The notes: a model not told the origin generated them from the sequence alone. DNA of 6,400 nucleotides from JBBRFH01 sp038224615 (GCA_038224615.1 JBBRFH010000208.1:1-6400); one strand, 5' to 3'; positions 1 to 6,029 are shown, counted from the first letter of the stretch. Program-made: numbers and translations.

Positions 1-102
1 TTTGGGCAGACCGCTTCTGACGTGACTGTCGTCCCCGAACCAACCACGCTCGCAGCGCTCGGCTTGGCCTCGGCTGGCCTGTTGCGTCGTCGCCGTCGGT
101 AA
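1..102 (+). CDS. PEP-CTERM sorting-domain protein, C-terminal end only
   Basis: This is the last 33 codons of a gene that begins before the window. The visible tail reads VVPEPTTLAALGLASAGLLR followed by four more arginines and a TAA stop. That is the classic PEP-CTERM tripartite signal: a (V)PEP motif at residues 11-14 of the fragment, a short hydrophobic Ala/Leu/Gly segment, and a terminal Arg cluster. In this family the tail is recognised and cut by an exosortase, and the mature protein is delivered to the cell surface or extracellular matrix. The body of the protein is outside the window, so its function cannot be stated. The next gene follows 126 bases downstream and has its own promoter-like sequence, so it need not be in the same transcript. 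The family call is firm; the role of the protein is unknown. Confidence 0.9.
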   Translation, partial: FGQTASDVTVVPEPTTLAALGLASAGLLRRRRR

Positions 103-124
103 CACACGCTTTCGCCTCCTCTGT

Positions 125-150
125 CGCCCGGGGCCTGATCGTCGCGGGCG
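125..150 (+). terminator. weak hairpin downstream of the PEP-CTERM gene, possible terminator
   Basis: CGCCCG (125-130) can pair with CGGGCG (145-150) around a 14-base loop, 22 bases after the TAA. It is followed only by a short T stretch in GCATTTC, not a proper U-run. It could end the PEP-CTERM transcript, but six pairs with a large loop are common by chance in GC-rich DNA. Confidence 0.2.
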
Positions 151-154
151 GCAT

Positions 155-183
155 TTCACTTAGTGGCGGCTGAAGCCTACAAT
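155..183 (+). promoter_or_regulatory. predicted sigma70-type promoter of the prepilin-like gene
   Basis: TTCACT (155-160, 4 of 6 to TTGACA) and TACAAT (178-183, 5 of 6 to TATAAT) are separated by exactly 17 bases. This places a transcription start near 190, about 40 bases before the ATG at 229. It is the best promoter-like pair I found by eye in the window. It also argues against the longer open frame from GTG 163 being the true start, because that codon would lie inside the promoter. Confidence 0.5.
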
Positions 184-202
184 TTAGTGCTGACGAGCGT
201 AA

Positions 203-225
203 TCCTCCTCAGCCGGCGCGGAGGA
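203..225 (+). promoter_or_regulatory. leader hairpin that pairs with the Shine-Dalgarno
   Basis: TCCTCC (203-208) is the exact reverse complement of GGAGGA (220-225), which is the Shine-Dalgarno of the ATG at 229. Loop 209-219 is 11 bases. In the transcript predicted from the 155-183 promoter, the ribosome site would be held in a six-pair stem, three bases from the start codon. The upstream arm also contains CCTCCT (204-209), the same sequence as the anti-Shine-Dalgarno of 16S rRNA. The pairing is seen directly; a regulatory role is inferred. Confidence 0.4.
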
Positions 226-228
226 CTT

Positions 229-1131
229 ATGAAACGGCATGCCTTTACCCTCGTTGAATTGCTGGTCGTCATCGGCATCATCGCGCTGTTGATTTCCATA
301 CTGCTGCCTGCGCTGGCCAAAAGCCGGGAGCAGGCGAACCGGATCAAGTGCGCGTCGAACCTTAAGACGCTCGGGCAGGCCTGTTTTATGTTCGCCAACG
401 ATCATAAGGGCGTGTTCCCTGCTGCCTGGGGCTATGGGCAACTGGCGAATCCGGAAAACGCCGTCGCGTTTCCCGTGCTGCTTAATTACAACCCCGCCAA
501 CGATGACAATACCAATGTGTGGCGTCGATTCGGCTCGTCATACCAGGGACTGCTTCGCTACGCCCCGGCAGGCCAAACCGTCGATGTGCAGTTCACGGAC
601 GTTGCCACCGGCTCGGTCAGCAAAGTGCCGCTTGCACTATGGCTCAATTGCCCGTCGGTGGTGTACAAGGCGGACATGTCCTATCAGGCCTGGGTAAACA
701 ACGGTGGCTACGGCTACGCCATTCAGACGAGCTACGTGTACGTCGCCGGCGTACAGACCCGGACACTCGGCGCTTTCCCGCAAATTTCAGCGATCACGAA
801 CGCCAGCGGCTTCAACTGGGGCGCTCGACAGCCGGCACTCCGGCTCAGCGACAAAGGCGGCCCTCGTGTGCTTGCGGCCGACACCGTCTGGTGGGGGGGC
901 GGCGGCGCGCAAGGCAACGGCTATGTCATCAATCATGCCGATCGCCGTAATCCCAAGATTGCGTCGTTCCAAAATATCCTTTACGCCGACGGGCACGTCG
1001 AAGGCGCACGGCCTGGATACAAGGACAGGGTAACCGGCGCGGTCGGCGAGACTCTTACCGCGAATAACTGGTCGCTTGCTCACGAACAGTCCGGGACGTA
1101 CCAAGGCCACTACTTCTATTGGGGTCAGTAA
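229..1131 (+). CDS. prepilin-type N-terminal methylation domain protein (planctomycete type II pseudopilin-like)
   Basis: A 300-residue protein with a type IV prepilin leader. A short basic start (MKRHA) is followed by FTLVELLVVIGIIALL, with the conserved Glu at position 5 after the predicted cut (Glu10) and a membrane helix to about residue 28. The cut would fall after Ala5, not the usual Gly. Next comes the planctomycete signature CASNLKTLGQACFMFANDHKG, and near the C-terminus NILYADGHVEG (Asp254-Gly255, His256) with an upstream His236, resembling the H-X9-DG type C-terminal motif though with wider spacing. Such proteins are very numerous in Planctomycetota; they should be processed by prepilin peptidase and displayed as pseudopilin or surface proteins, but individual roles are mostly unknown. 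I chose ATG 229 because GGAGGA (220-225) precedes it and the prepilin leader must be N-terminal. An in-frame GTG at 163 would add 22 residues and is unlikely. The next gene starts 13 bases after the stop, suggesting one operon. Confidence 0.9.
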   Translation: MKRHAFTLVELLVVIGIIALLISILLPALAKSREQANRIKCASNLKTLGQACFMFANDHKGVFPAAWGYGQLANPENAVAFPVLLNYNPANDDNTNVWRRFGSSYQGLLRYAPAGQTVDVQFTDVATGSVSKVPLALWLNCPSVVYKADMSYQAWVNNGGYGYAIQTSYVYVAGVQTRTLGAFPQISAITNASGFNWGARQPALRLSDKGGPRVLAADTVWWGGGGAQGNGYVINHADRRNPKIASFQNILYADGHVEGARPGYKDRVTGAVGETLTANNWSLAHEQSGTYQGHYFYWGQ

Positions 1132-1144
1132 GCGGATTTCGCAC

Positions 1145-1660
1145 ATGATCATCCAGACGATTCGGGACATCTCGCAGCGTCGTCAGGTGCTCTCGGTCGT
1201 ATTTGCCCTGTTGCCTGTCGCGCTCGCGGCGGTGTTAATCGCAACCTACTACTGGCCGTCATCGCCCCCCGAATGGCCGGCGGCCTTTTACATCGACGAA
1301 GAGACCGGCAAGATCACTACGCGCGCGTCAAACGAGCTTCCGCCTTTGATCGGCGAGTCAGGCAAGCCAACCGTCGTCCGCGCGATTTATCTCACGCCAT
1401 CGGATATCGGGCATAAGTTTGTGGCCTATTACGAGAAATACACCGATGAAGCGATCGCACGCGTCAAGGCAGTGGCGAGCACAAGTGCAATCGGTGCACC
1501 GCCGCCTGTGCGTGGCGGAATCTTGATCCGCCGACCTGATGCGGGTTCGCTTTGGCTTAATGCCGATTCTGCGGAAGGCCAGAAACTCCTGGAGGCGATC
1601 TACAACCCGCCCGGCCGGAAGGAATCGGGAAGCGGCCCGCTGCGCCTATGCCCGCCCTGA
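1145..1660 (+). CDS. small single-pass membrane protein, planctomycete family of unknown function, with a possibly frameshifted end
   Basis: As read, 171 residues. An N-terminal arm with basic residues (MIIQTIRDISQRRQ) leads into one hydrophobic helix at about 15-36, so most of the protein should lie outside the cytoplasm. The body has AFYIDEETGKITTRASNELPP (47-67), then GKPTVVRA and KFVAYYEKYT (about 91-100). I recognise this as a small family, often placed beside prepilin-like genes in Phycisphaerae, that has a 'D-(D/E)-G-K ... PP ... GKP-VRA ... Y-E-YT' pattern; no function is known to me. The start ATG 1145 is chosen because longer in-frame starts overlap the previous gene and would bury the membrane helix; it has no clear Shine-Dalgarno and sits 13 bases after the previous stop, so coupled translation is likely. 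The end is odd: the frame closes at CCC-TGA, but +1 reading continues with PDRKNTPPESEPV to a stop at 1749-1751 (see findings). Confidence 0.75.
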   Translation: MIIQTIRDISQRRQVLSVVFALLPVALAAVLIATYYWPSSPPEWPAAFYIDEETGKITTRASNELPPLIGESGKPTVVRAIYLTPSDIGHKFVAYYEKYTDEAIARVKAVASTSAIGAPPPVRGGILIRRPDAGSLWLNADSAEGQKLLEAIYNPPGRKESGSGPLRLCPP

Positions 1661-1751
1661 TCGCAAGAACACGCCGCCTGAATCTGAACCCGTAAAGTGC
1701 GATCGTTCCGTATCTTTCGACCTGGTGTCGAAACGTTCCCTATGCACCTGA
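1655..1751 (+). other. possible +1-frame C-terminal extension of the small membrane protein
   Basis: After the terminal CCC (1655-1657) and TGA (1658-1660), a one-base slip gives CCT GAT CGC and adds 30 residues after the last proline, starting DRKNTPPESEPVKCD, for a total of about 201 residues. The new stop TGA at 1749-1751 overlaps the ATG of the next gene (1742). The added stretch has a Cys-Pro-Pro-Asp ... Pro-Val pattern, which to my recollection resembles the usual end of this family (CPDG ... PV). It could be a frameshift mutation or base-call error in the C-rich run 1651-1657, real recoding, or coincidence. Confidence 0.35.
1704..1739 (+). promoter_or_regulatory. perfect hairpin flanked by CGTTCC repeats just before the DUF4159 gene
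   Basis: TTTCGAC (1715-1721) pairs perfectly with GTCGAAA (1727-1733) around the loop CTGGT. The hairpin is bracketed by direct repeats CGTTCC at 1704-1709 and 1734-1739. It ends eight bases before ATG 1742, exactly where a Shine-Dalgarno would be expected and is absent. It could affect translation of the toroid-DUF4159 gene or be a protein-binding site. It has no U-run, so it is not a good terminator. Confidence 0.35.
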
Positions 1752-3925
1752 AGTCAGCCATTACTGCCATTGCCATTGCGCTTGCGACTTCAGTCGCGCA
1801 GTGCGCGACCAGCAGCGAGTCGATCGCGCGCGGCGTGGCAGCGCTGTACGGCACGCTCAATGCGGCTGGCAACTGGGAAACCGTCGAGCAGCGCGATCCG
1901 TACAAGCCCGACGAGAACATGCTGCGCACGTCCGGCGCGCAATACACCGGCCGCACTGCGTTGGCGGTGTACGCACTACTCAGCGCAGGCGAACGCGTCG
2001 CCGACCCTCGGCTGGAGAAGGCGATCGCGTTCCTGAAAAGCTCGCCGTCGCCGCGGGGCACCTACGCGCTGGCGTTTCGCTGCCTTGCGTTTTCCTCGAT
2101 GCCGCAGTGGCCGGAGATTAAGAAACTCGCCAAGCGCGACGCAGAGAATCTGCTTGCTGCCGTCGCGCCCACCGGTTGGAGCACTTATGGGCAGGGCATC
2201 CACCACGAGCCCGACGCCAGCAACTCGCAGATTACTGTGCTTGGGCTTTCGGCGGCGCGAGACTGTGGTGTCGAGATCCCGCTCCGCTACTGGCGGCAGG
2301 CGGACAAAGCCTGGCGCGACCGTCAACGACCCGAAGGCTCCTGGGCCTACGCGCCGGACGACCGCGAGAACGAGATGTACCGCAAACCGCACCCCGGCAT
2401 GACCGCAGCCGGCATTGCGACGCTGTTGCTCATTCGCGACGCCGTCGCGACCGGAAGTTCGCCCAAGGACAAGAACGACCCGAATATCGACAACGCCATC
2501 GCGTGGCTGTCTACGAATTTCGATTCGGTGTTCTCGTTCGATTTCAACGGCCCTCGGTCCCTTTACGCCCTCTACGCGCTCGAACGCGTTGGCGTCGCCG
2601 GAGGTTTGAAACGCCTGGGCAGCCAGGTCTGGTTCGAGCGCGGATCTGAATTCATTCGCTCGCGTCAGAGCGCGCAGGGGGTTTGGGTCGGCGGTGTCGA
2701 CGGGGCCGGCGATCCGACGATCGACACCGCGTTCGCCTTGCTGTTCCTGACTCACGCGGACGCCCGGGTCGCGCTCAACAAGCTTCGTTACACCGCCGTC
2801 AATGATGACAAGGAGTCGGCGAGCTGGAACTTACGGTCGCGCGATGTGGCGAGGATGACGCAATGGATTCAACGTCAGACCGAGGCCATTTGCCGCTGGC
2901 AAATTGTCGACTTGGCGACACCCGCGGACCTTGATGACGCGCCGGTGCTCTACGTCACAGGAGAACTCGCGCCTATTTTCTCTGATGCCGACGTCGTTTC
3001 TCTAAAGGCGTACATTGACCGCGGCGGCTTGATCGTGTTTTCACCCGAGAACCGCGCCAAGACCTTCATTGATGCCGTGCGCGCATTGGGAAGGAAGCTC
3101 TACCCCGGTATCGAGTGGCGGACGCTGCCCGACGACCATCCGCTATACACCGGACAGCAGTTTAAAGCACAACAATGGAAGCGAAAGCCAACCGTCCAGG
3201 CGATGGGCAACGGAACACGCGAGCTGATCCTGCTGCTGAACGACGTCGATTCGTCACGCCTGTGGCAGGCGGGGGCGTCGCCGGCCTCGGCCGAGGCGCT
3301 TGAGCTGGGCGCCAACATCGTCCAATACGCGGGCGGACCGCTACCGACGCGTTCCGGCCCGGTCGCGGTGTCGCCGGAGCCGACGGCCCGCGTGTCGATC
3401 CTCCATCTCCAGCGCAAGAACGAAGAGCCCAACGCGTTTCCGGCGCTGGTCGCAGCGCTTCGGGAGAAATCAATCGGGCTGACCGTGCTGACAGCGCCGC
3501 TGGGCGCCGCGTTGGATCCGCAAATACGCCTGGTGCATCTACCCGTGGACGAAAATACGGCGATCGACGATGCCCAACTGAAGATGCTGCAAGCCTATAC
3601 CGAAGCGGGCGGCACCGTGCTGCTTGAAGCCGCCACGGGTAGCGAGAAGTCGTCGGCGGCGATTGACACATTGATGGCGCGCGGCTGGCCGGTTGCGACC
3701 AGCACACCGCTGCCCGCGCCGCTCGCAAATGTTGTGCGACTGCGGACCGGCGCCATGCTCATCGAAGGCGGCGGAAAGCCGGTGACGATGCGCTCATCCG
3801 CAAAGGGCCGGGTGATCATCAGCAGGCTCGACCTCTCGGCGGGCTTTGCCGGGCTGCGAAGCGAAAGTATCGCTGGACTGACAACGGAGTCGGCGCGCCA
3901 ACTGTTCGCACTGCTGCTCAACTAG
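1742..3925 (+). CDS. exported squalene-cyclase-like toroid protein with DUF4159 and a second DUF4159-like domain
   Basis: A 727-residue protein with a signal peptide (MHLKSAITAIAIALATSVA, likely cut after residue 19). Residues about 25-375 form an alpha/alpha toroid of the prenyltransferase/squalene-oxidase repeat type, with repeated Gly-x-Trp turns: GNW (43-45), GWSTYGQG (145-152), GSWAY (W201), GVWVGG (W315). The helix DPTIDTAFALLFL (324-336) is typical. Residues about 386-530 are DUF4159, from WQIVDLA through LYVTGE, the turn LKAYIDRGGLIVF (Gly428-Gly429), LPDDHPLY and the closing LGANIVQYAGG. Residues about 548-727 look like a second, diverged copy, with TARVSILHL and LQAYTEAGGTVLLE (Gly623-Gly624). 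No enzyme activity is established for these proteins, and the acidic DxDD motif of true squalene cyclases is not seen. In planctomycetes such genes often sit with MoxR/DUF58-type genes; none is visible here. Start choice: ATG 1742 puts the signal peptide first; an in-frame GTG at 1697 would add 15 residues ahead of it. There is no Shine-Dalgarno. Confidence 0.85.
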   Translation: MHLKSAITAIAIALATSVAQCATSSESIARGVAALYGTLNAAGNWETVEQRDPYKPDENMLRTSGAQYTGRTALAVYALLSAGERVADPRLEKAIAFLKSSPSPRGTYALAFRCLAFSSMPQWPEIKKLAKRDAENLLAAVAPTGWSTYGQGIHHEPDASNSQITVLGLSAARDCGVEIPLRYWRQADKAWRDRQRPEGSWAYAPDDRENEMYRKPHPGMTAAGIATLLLIRDAVATGSSPKDKNDPNIDNAIAWLSTNFDSVFSFDFNGPRSLYALYALERVGVAGGLKRLGSQVWFERGSEFIRSRQSAQGVWVGGVDGAGDPTIDTAFALLFLTHADARVALNKLRYTAVNDDKESASWNLRSRDVARMTQWIQRQTEAICRWQIVDLATPADLDDAPVLYVTGELAPIFSDADVVSLKAYIDRGGLIVFSPENRAKTFIDAVRALGRKLYPGIEWRTLPDDHPLYTGQQFKAQQWKRKPTVQAMGNGTRELILLLNDVDSSRLWQAGASPASAEALELGANIVQYAGGPLPTRSGPVAVSPEPTARVSILHLQRKNEEPNAFPALVAALREKSIGLTVLTAPLGAALDPQIRLVHLPVDENTAIDDAQLKMLQAYTEAGGTVLLEAATGSEKSSAAIDTLMARGWPVATSTPLPAPLANVVRLRTGAMLIEGGGKPVTMRSSAKGRVIISRLDLSAGFAGLRSESIAGLTTESARQLFALLLN

Positions 3926-4043
3926 CAACGCCCCGTGCGTGCGGCCGTAGGTGATTTTTGAAAGCACCTGTATCGATGTGACAATCTCCACTCCACCACC
4001 AATCCAGTGGGTTAAGAGAAGGCGTTAGCCGGCGATCGGACCT

Positions 4044-4072
4044 TCGACCATTGCAAGCGGATTCAACATTAT
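4044..4072 (+). promoter_or_regulatory. weak promoter candidate for the beta-helix glycosidase gene
   Basis: In the 172-base gap 3926-4097, TCGACC (4044-4049) and CATTAT (4067-4072) each match 4 of 6 consensus bases with 17 bases between. They lie about 25 bases before ATG 4098, so the leader would be short. The gap suggests separate transcription, but this pair is only suggestive. I see no convincing terminator after 3925; CCACT/AGTGG (3988-3992 and 4006-4010) is only a five-pair stem. Confidence 0.2.
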
Positions 4073-4097
4073 CAGTCTCCATTTCCTGAGGACGTCG

Positions 4098-5591
4098 ATG
4101 CATGAATTTTTCTCGATGCACTGCCTGTCGACTTCGTTCGCTCTGACGTTGGCCATCCTGAGTGTTTTTCACTGGGTTCCCGCGCAGGCGGTCGGCGCTG
4201 CGCCGAAATCCACGCTCGCCGTCGCACCCGCACCGGCCGGTGTGGAGCCGAATCCCGATTACCGCCTCCGGGTACGCGTGCCCAACGGAGAATGGAAGGA
4301 GGTCTTCATTTATCGCGTGCTGGTGGTGAAGGAATTCCGCAGCAACGAGCAAGGCCACGACAACCATTTGGCATCGGCGGCTTCGGTCGCGATGTTCGAC
4401 TTCACGGGCACTGTGGAAGTGGAAGTGAACGTCGACTACGCACCGCTGCAATCGTGTACCGTCCGACCCATCGCCCGCGAGGTGACGGGACGGATCGACG
4501 GTTCGGCAATCCGCTTCACCCTCGATCGCCCCGCGAAGCTCGTCATCGCCGCCAACGGGGACAAGGCCCGCGAGTTGCACCTTTTCGCCGGCGAGCCGGA
4601 GCACGGCGCGCCCACCCGCGGCGGGCGCAACGTCACCTACTTCGGGCCGGGCGTGCATCAACTCGATCCGTTCGAGTACAAGGTCAAGTCGAACGAGACG
4701 ATCTATCTGGCGCCGGGCGCGGTCGTCCGAGGTCAGTTCACATGCGATCACGTCGAAAACGTCGTGATTCGCGGCCGCGGCGTGATCGACCAGACTGATC
4801 GATTCACGCCCGGAGGCCGCAAGGGATCAAACGGCGTGCGGATTGACTTCGGCCGCAACATAGCGATCGAGGGCATCACCATTCTCGACGCCGTCGGCTA
4901 TCACATTGGGCTGGGCAGCAGTCACGACGTGCGCATCCGCAACACGCGCAGCTTCAGCGTGTCGCAATGGGCCGACGGAATCGACGCGATGTCATGTACC
5001 GGAGTGAAGATCGACGATGTGTTTATTCGCAGCTCCGATGACTGCATCGCCTTTTACGGCGGCCGCTGGATGTTCGCAGGCGACGGACGCGATATCTCGG
5101 TTACTAATTCGACGTTTTGGGCCGACGTCGCACATCCGATTTTCATGGGGATTCACGGCACGCCCGGAAAAGCCGAGACGCTTTCCAACATCACTTTCAA
5201 GAATATCGACATCCTCGAGCACAACCAACCCGGCCCCGGATACCAGGGCTGCATGACAATCAACGCCGGCGATGGAATTCTCGTCAAGGACGTCACCTTT
5301 GAAGACATCCGCGTCGAACCCTTCACGCTCGGGCAGCTAATCAATCTGCGCGTGTTTCAGAACGGAGCCTACAACACCGAGCCCGGCCGAGGCGTCCAGG
5401 GAATCACGTTCAAAAACATCTCGTTCACTGGCGTTTCGCTGCCGCGGTCTGAGATCAGTGGTTTTGCGTCGGACCGGGCCGTACACGGCGTCGTCTTCGA
5501 GAACCTGACCATCAACGGCAAGCGCGCCAAAAACCCCGCCGAGGCCGGCATCGAAGTCGGCCAGCACGCCTCGGACATCCAGTTCAGGTAG
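4098..5591 (+). CDS. exported right-handed beta-helix glycoside hydrolase, GH28-like
   Basis: A 497-residue protein with a signal peptide (hydrophobic core about 10-27, likely cut after AQA, residue 31). Residues about 54-165 look like an N-terminal beta-sandwich (DYRLRVRVPNGEWKEVFIY, FDFTGTVEVEVNV, then ARELHLFAGEPE). From about 180 on is a pectin-lyase-type beta-helix: YFGPGVH (181-187), TIYLAPGAVVRG, IRGRGVID (224-231), with repeated N-I-xF-x-N-I coils. Candidate acids are Asp293 (WADGID), Asp314 and Asp315 (SSDDCIAF); the 21/22 residue spacing equals that of the catalytic Asp trio in GH28 polygalacturonases. His353 in IHG may match the GH28 GHG histidine. GH49 dextranases have a similar plan, so the substrate (pectin-like, dextran-like or other) is open. 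Likely role: extracellular or periplasmic polysaccharide breakdown. Start ATG 4098 has GAGGA (4088-4092) five bases upstream; Met7 (4116) is a weaker alternative. At 497 residues it is complete for the fold. Confidence 0.82.
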   Translation: MHEFFSMHCLSTSFALTLAILSVFHWVPAQAVGAAPKSTLAVAPAPAGVEPNPDYRLRVRVPNGEWKEVFIYRVLVVKEFRSNEQGHDNHLASAASVAMFDFTGTVEVEVNVDYAPLQSCTVRPIAREVTGRIDGSAIRFTLDRPAKLVIAANGDKARELHLFAGEPEHGAPTRGGRNVTYFGPGVHQLDPFEYKVKSNETIYLAPGAVVRGQFTCDHVENVVIRGRGVIDQTDRFTPGGRKGSNGVRIDFGRNIAIEGITILDAVGYHIGLGSSHDVRIRNTRSFSVSQWADGIDAMSCTGVKIDDVFIRSSDDCIAFYGGRWMFAGDGRDISVTNSTFWADVAHPIFMGIHGTPGKAETLSNITFKNIDILEHNQPGPGYQGCMTINAGDGILVKDVTFEDIRVEPFTLGQLINLRVFQNGAYNTEPGRGVQGITFKNISFTGVSLPRSEISGFASDRAVHGVVFENLTINGKRAKNPAEAGIEVGQHASDIQFR

Positions 5592-5716
5592 CGCATTTCA
5601 GCCGACGAATTGCTGAAGCCCGAACCCGTTGTTCGACTACTGTTTTCGACCCGTCGCTGAGGGTGGTGGCATCGTGTTCTCGGCCGGCTAGATAAGCTGA
5701 TAGGACTCAGGACACG
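5592..5716. other. non-coding stretch, no recognisable gene
   Basis: Between the glycosidase stop and the recombinase-like scrap I see no open frame with a family-like pattern on either strand. On the - strand the frame of the scrap stays open through here, but its translation is low in complexity (Ser/Arg rich) and matches no family I recognise. It is the start of a 517-base stretch (5592-6108) without an intact gene. Confidence 0.5.
5621..5645 (+). terminator. weak terminator candidate after the glycosidase gene
   Basis: CGAAC (5621-5625) pairs with GTTCG (5631-5635) around a five-base loop, 29 bases after the stop, followed by ACTACTGTTTT. The stem is short and the T-run starts seven bases late. 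It may end the glycosidase transcript, but the evidence is thin. Confidence 0.2.
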
Positions 5717-5806
5717 CCGGCGAATCTGCTGGTTGATGGAGCCCCGAGAAAGCCCGCGCTGGGTCAGAGTCTCACGTACGGCGGCGAGTCGGTCGTAGGC
5801 GGCGCG
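5717..5806 (-). pseudogene. fragment resembling the core-binding domain of a tyrosine recombinase
   Basis: On the - strand, in frame with the upstream helix-turn-helix remnant, the translation reads AAYDRLAAVRETLTQRGLSR then GSINQQIRR. The pattern 'L-AVR-x-x-L-x-x-x-GLSR-x-x-INQ-x-I-x-R' is what I associate with the SAM-like N-terminal core-binding domain of planctomycete site-specific (tyrosine) integrases, just before the helix that normally reads R-x-F-x-W. Here that helix is missing and the catalytic domain is absent. If correct, it is a roughly 30-residue relic fused to another broken gene by a deletion. It is a short match from memory, so confidence is moderate to low; it could also be a chance extension of the regulator. 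Confidence 0.35.
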
Positions 5807-5809
5807 GCT

Positions 5810-5946
5810 GCCCGCGCCTTCCAGCATCTTCAGGTCGCGGTAGATCGTCCGCTCTTTTACCCGGCATTCCTGCGCCAGCCGTCGCTTCCTTCGATGAGAA
5901 TGAGGATATTTAACAAGCGGTGGATGCGTCCGTAGTCGACAGCCAC
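5810..5946 (-). pseudogene. YafY/WYL-family transcriptional regulator, N-terminal helix-turn-helix remnant, frameshifted
   Basis: The - strand encodes the start of a DeoR/HTH_11-type DNA-binding domain as found in YafY-like WYL regulators. From GTG 5946 it reads MAVDYGRIHRLLNILILIEG then SDGW (to 5875). The match then continues in another frame as RRLAQECRVKERTIYRDLKM followed by LEGAG (5884-5810). The winged-helix signature 'RTIYRDLK-LE-AG' is very clear. A purine-rich GGGAGGGGAG about 10 bases upstream of GTG could be its ribosome site. Everything after LEGAG, including the WYL sensor domain, is gone. The two frames overlap in the bases for DGW and RRLA, so a small deletion of a length not divisible by three fits. 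The protein is certainly not made intact, and a null regulator is the natural reading. Confidence 0.7.
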
Positions 5947-6029
5947 GGCGAGCGGTTCTCCCCTCCCAAGTGGATCGGCGTGCGCCAGTGTGGCACGTCC
6001 GTGTTGGATTTTCCAGAATCTATTCGTTG

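Noticed and set aside
163..228. In-frame GTG start at 163 for the prepilin-like gene
   Set aside because: It would put 22 residues ahead of the prepilin leader and overlaps the predicted promoter; ATG 229 has a clear GGAGGA.
1976..2755. Long - strand open frame of 259 codons inside the toroid-DUF4159 gene
   Set aside because: Shadow frame opposite a well-supported gene; the composition is typical of antisense reading in GC-rich DNA.
3988..4010. CCACT/AGTGG hairpin as a terminator of the toroid gene
   Set aside because: Only five pairs with a 13-base loop and no T-run.
3918..4751. Long - strand open frame of 277 codons across the gap and the glycosidase start
   Set aside because: Arg/Asp/Val-rich shadow of the GC-rich + strand gene, with no family pattern; the overlapping + strand protein is clearly recognisable.
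5369..5827. Single 152-codon - strand gene from ATG 5827
   Set aside because: The ATG is the internal Met of the helix-turn-helix signature (LKML), and the last half is antisense to the glycosidase; only the first third has family-like sequence, treated as remnants.
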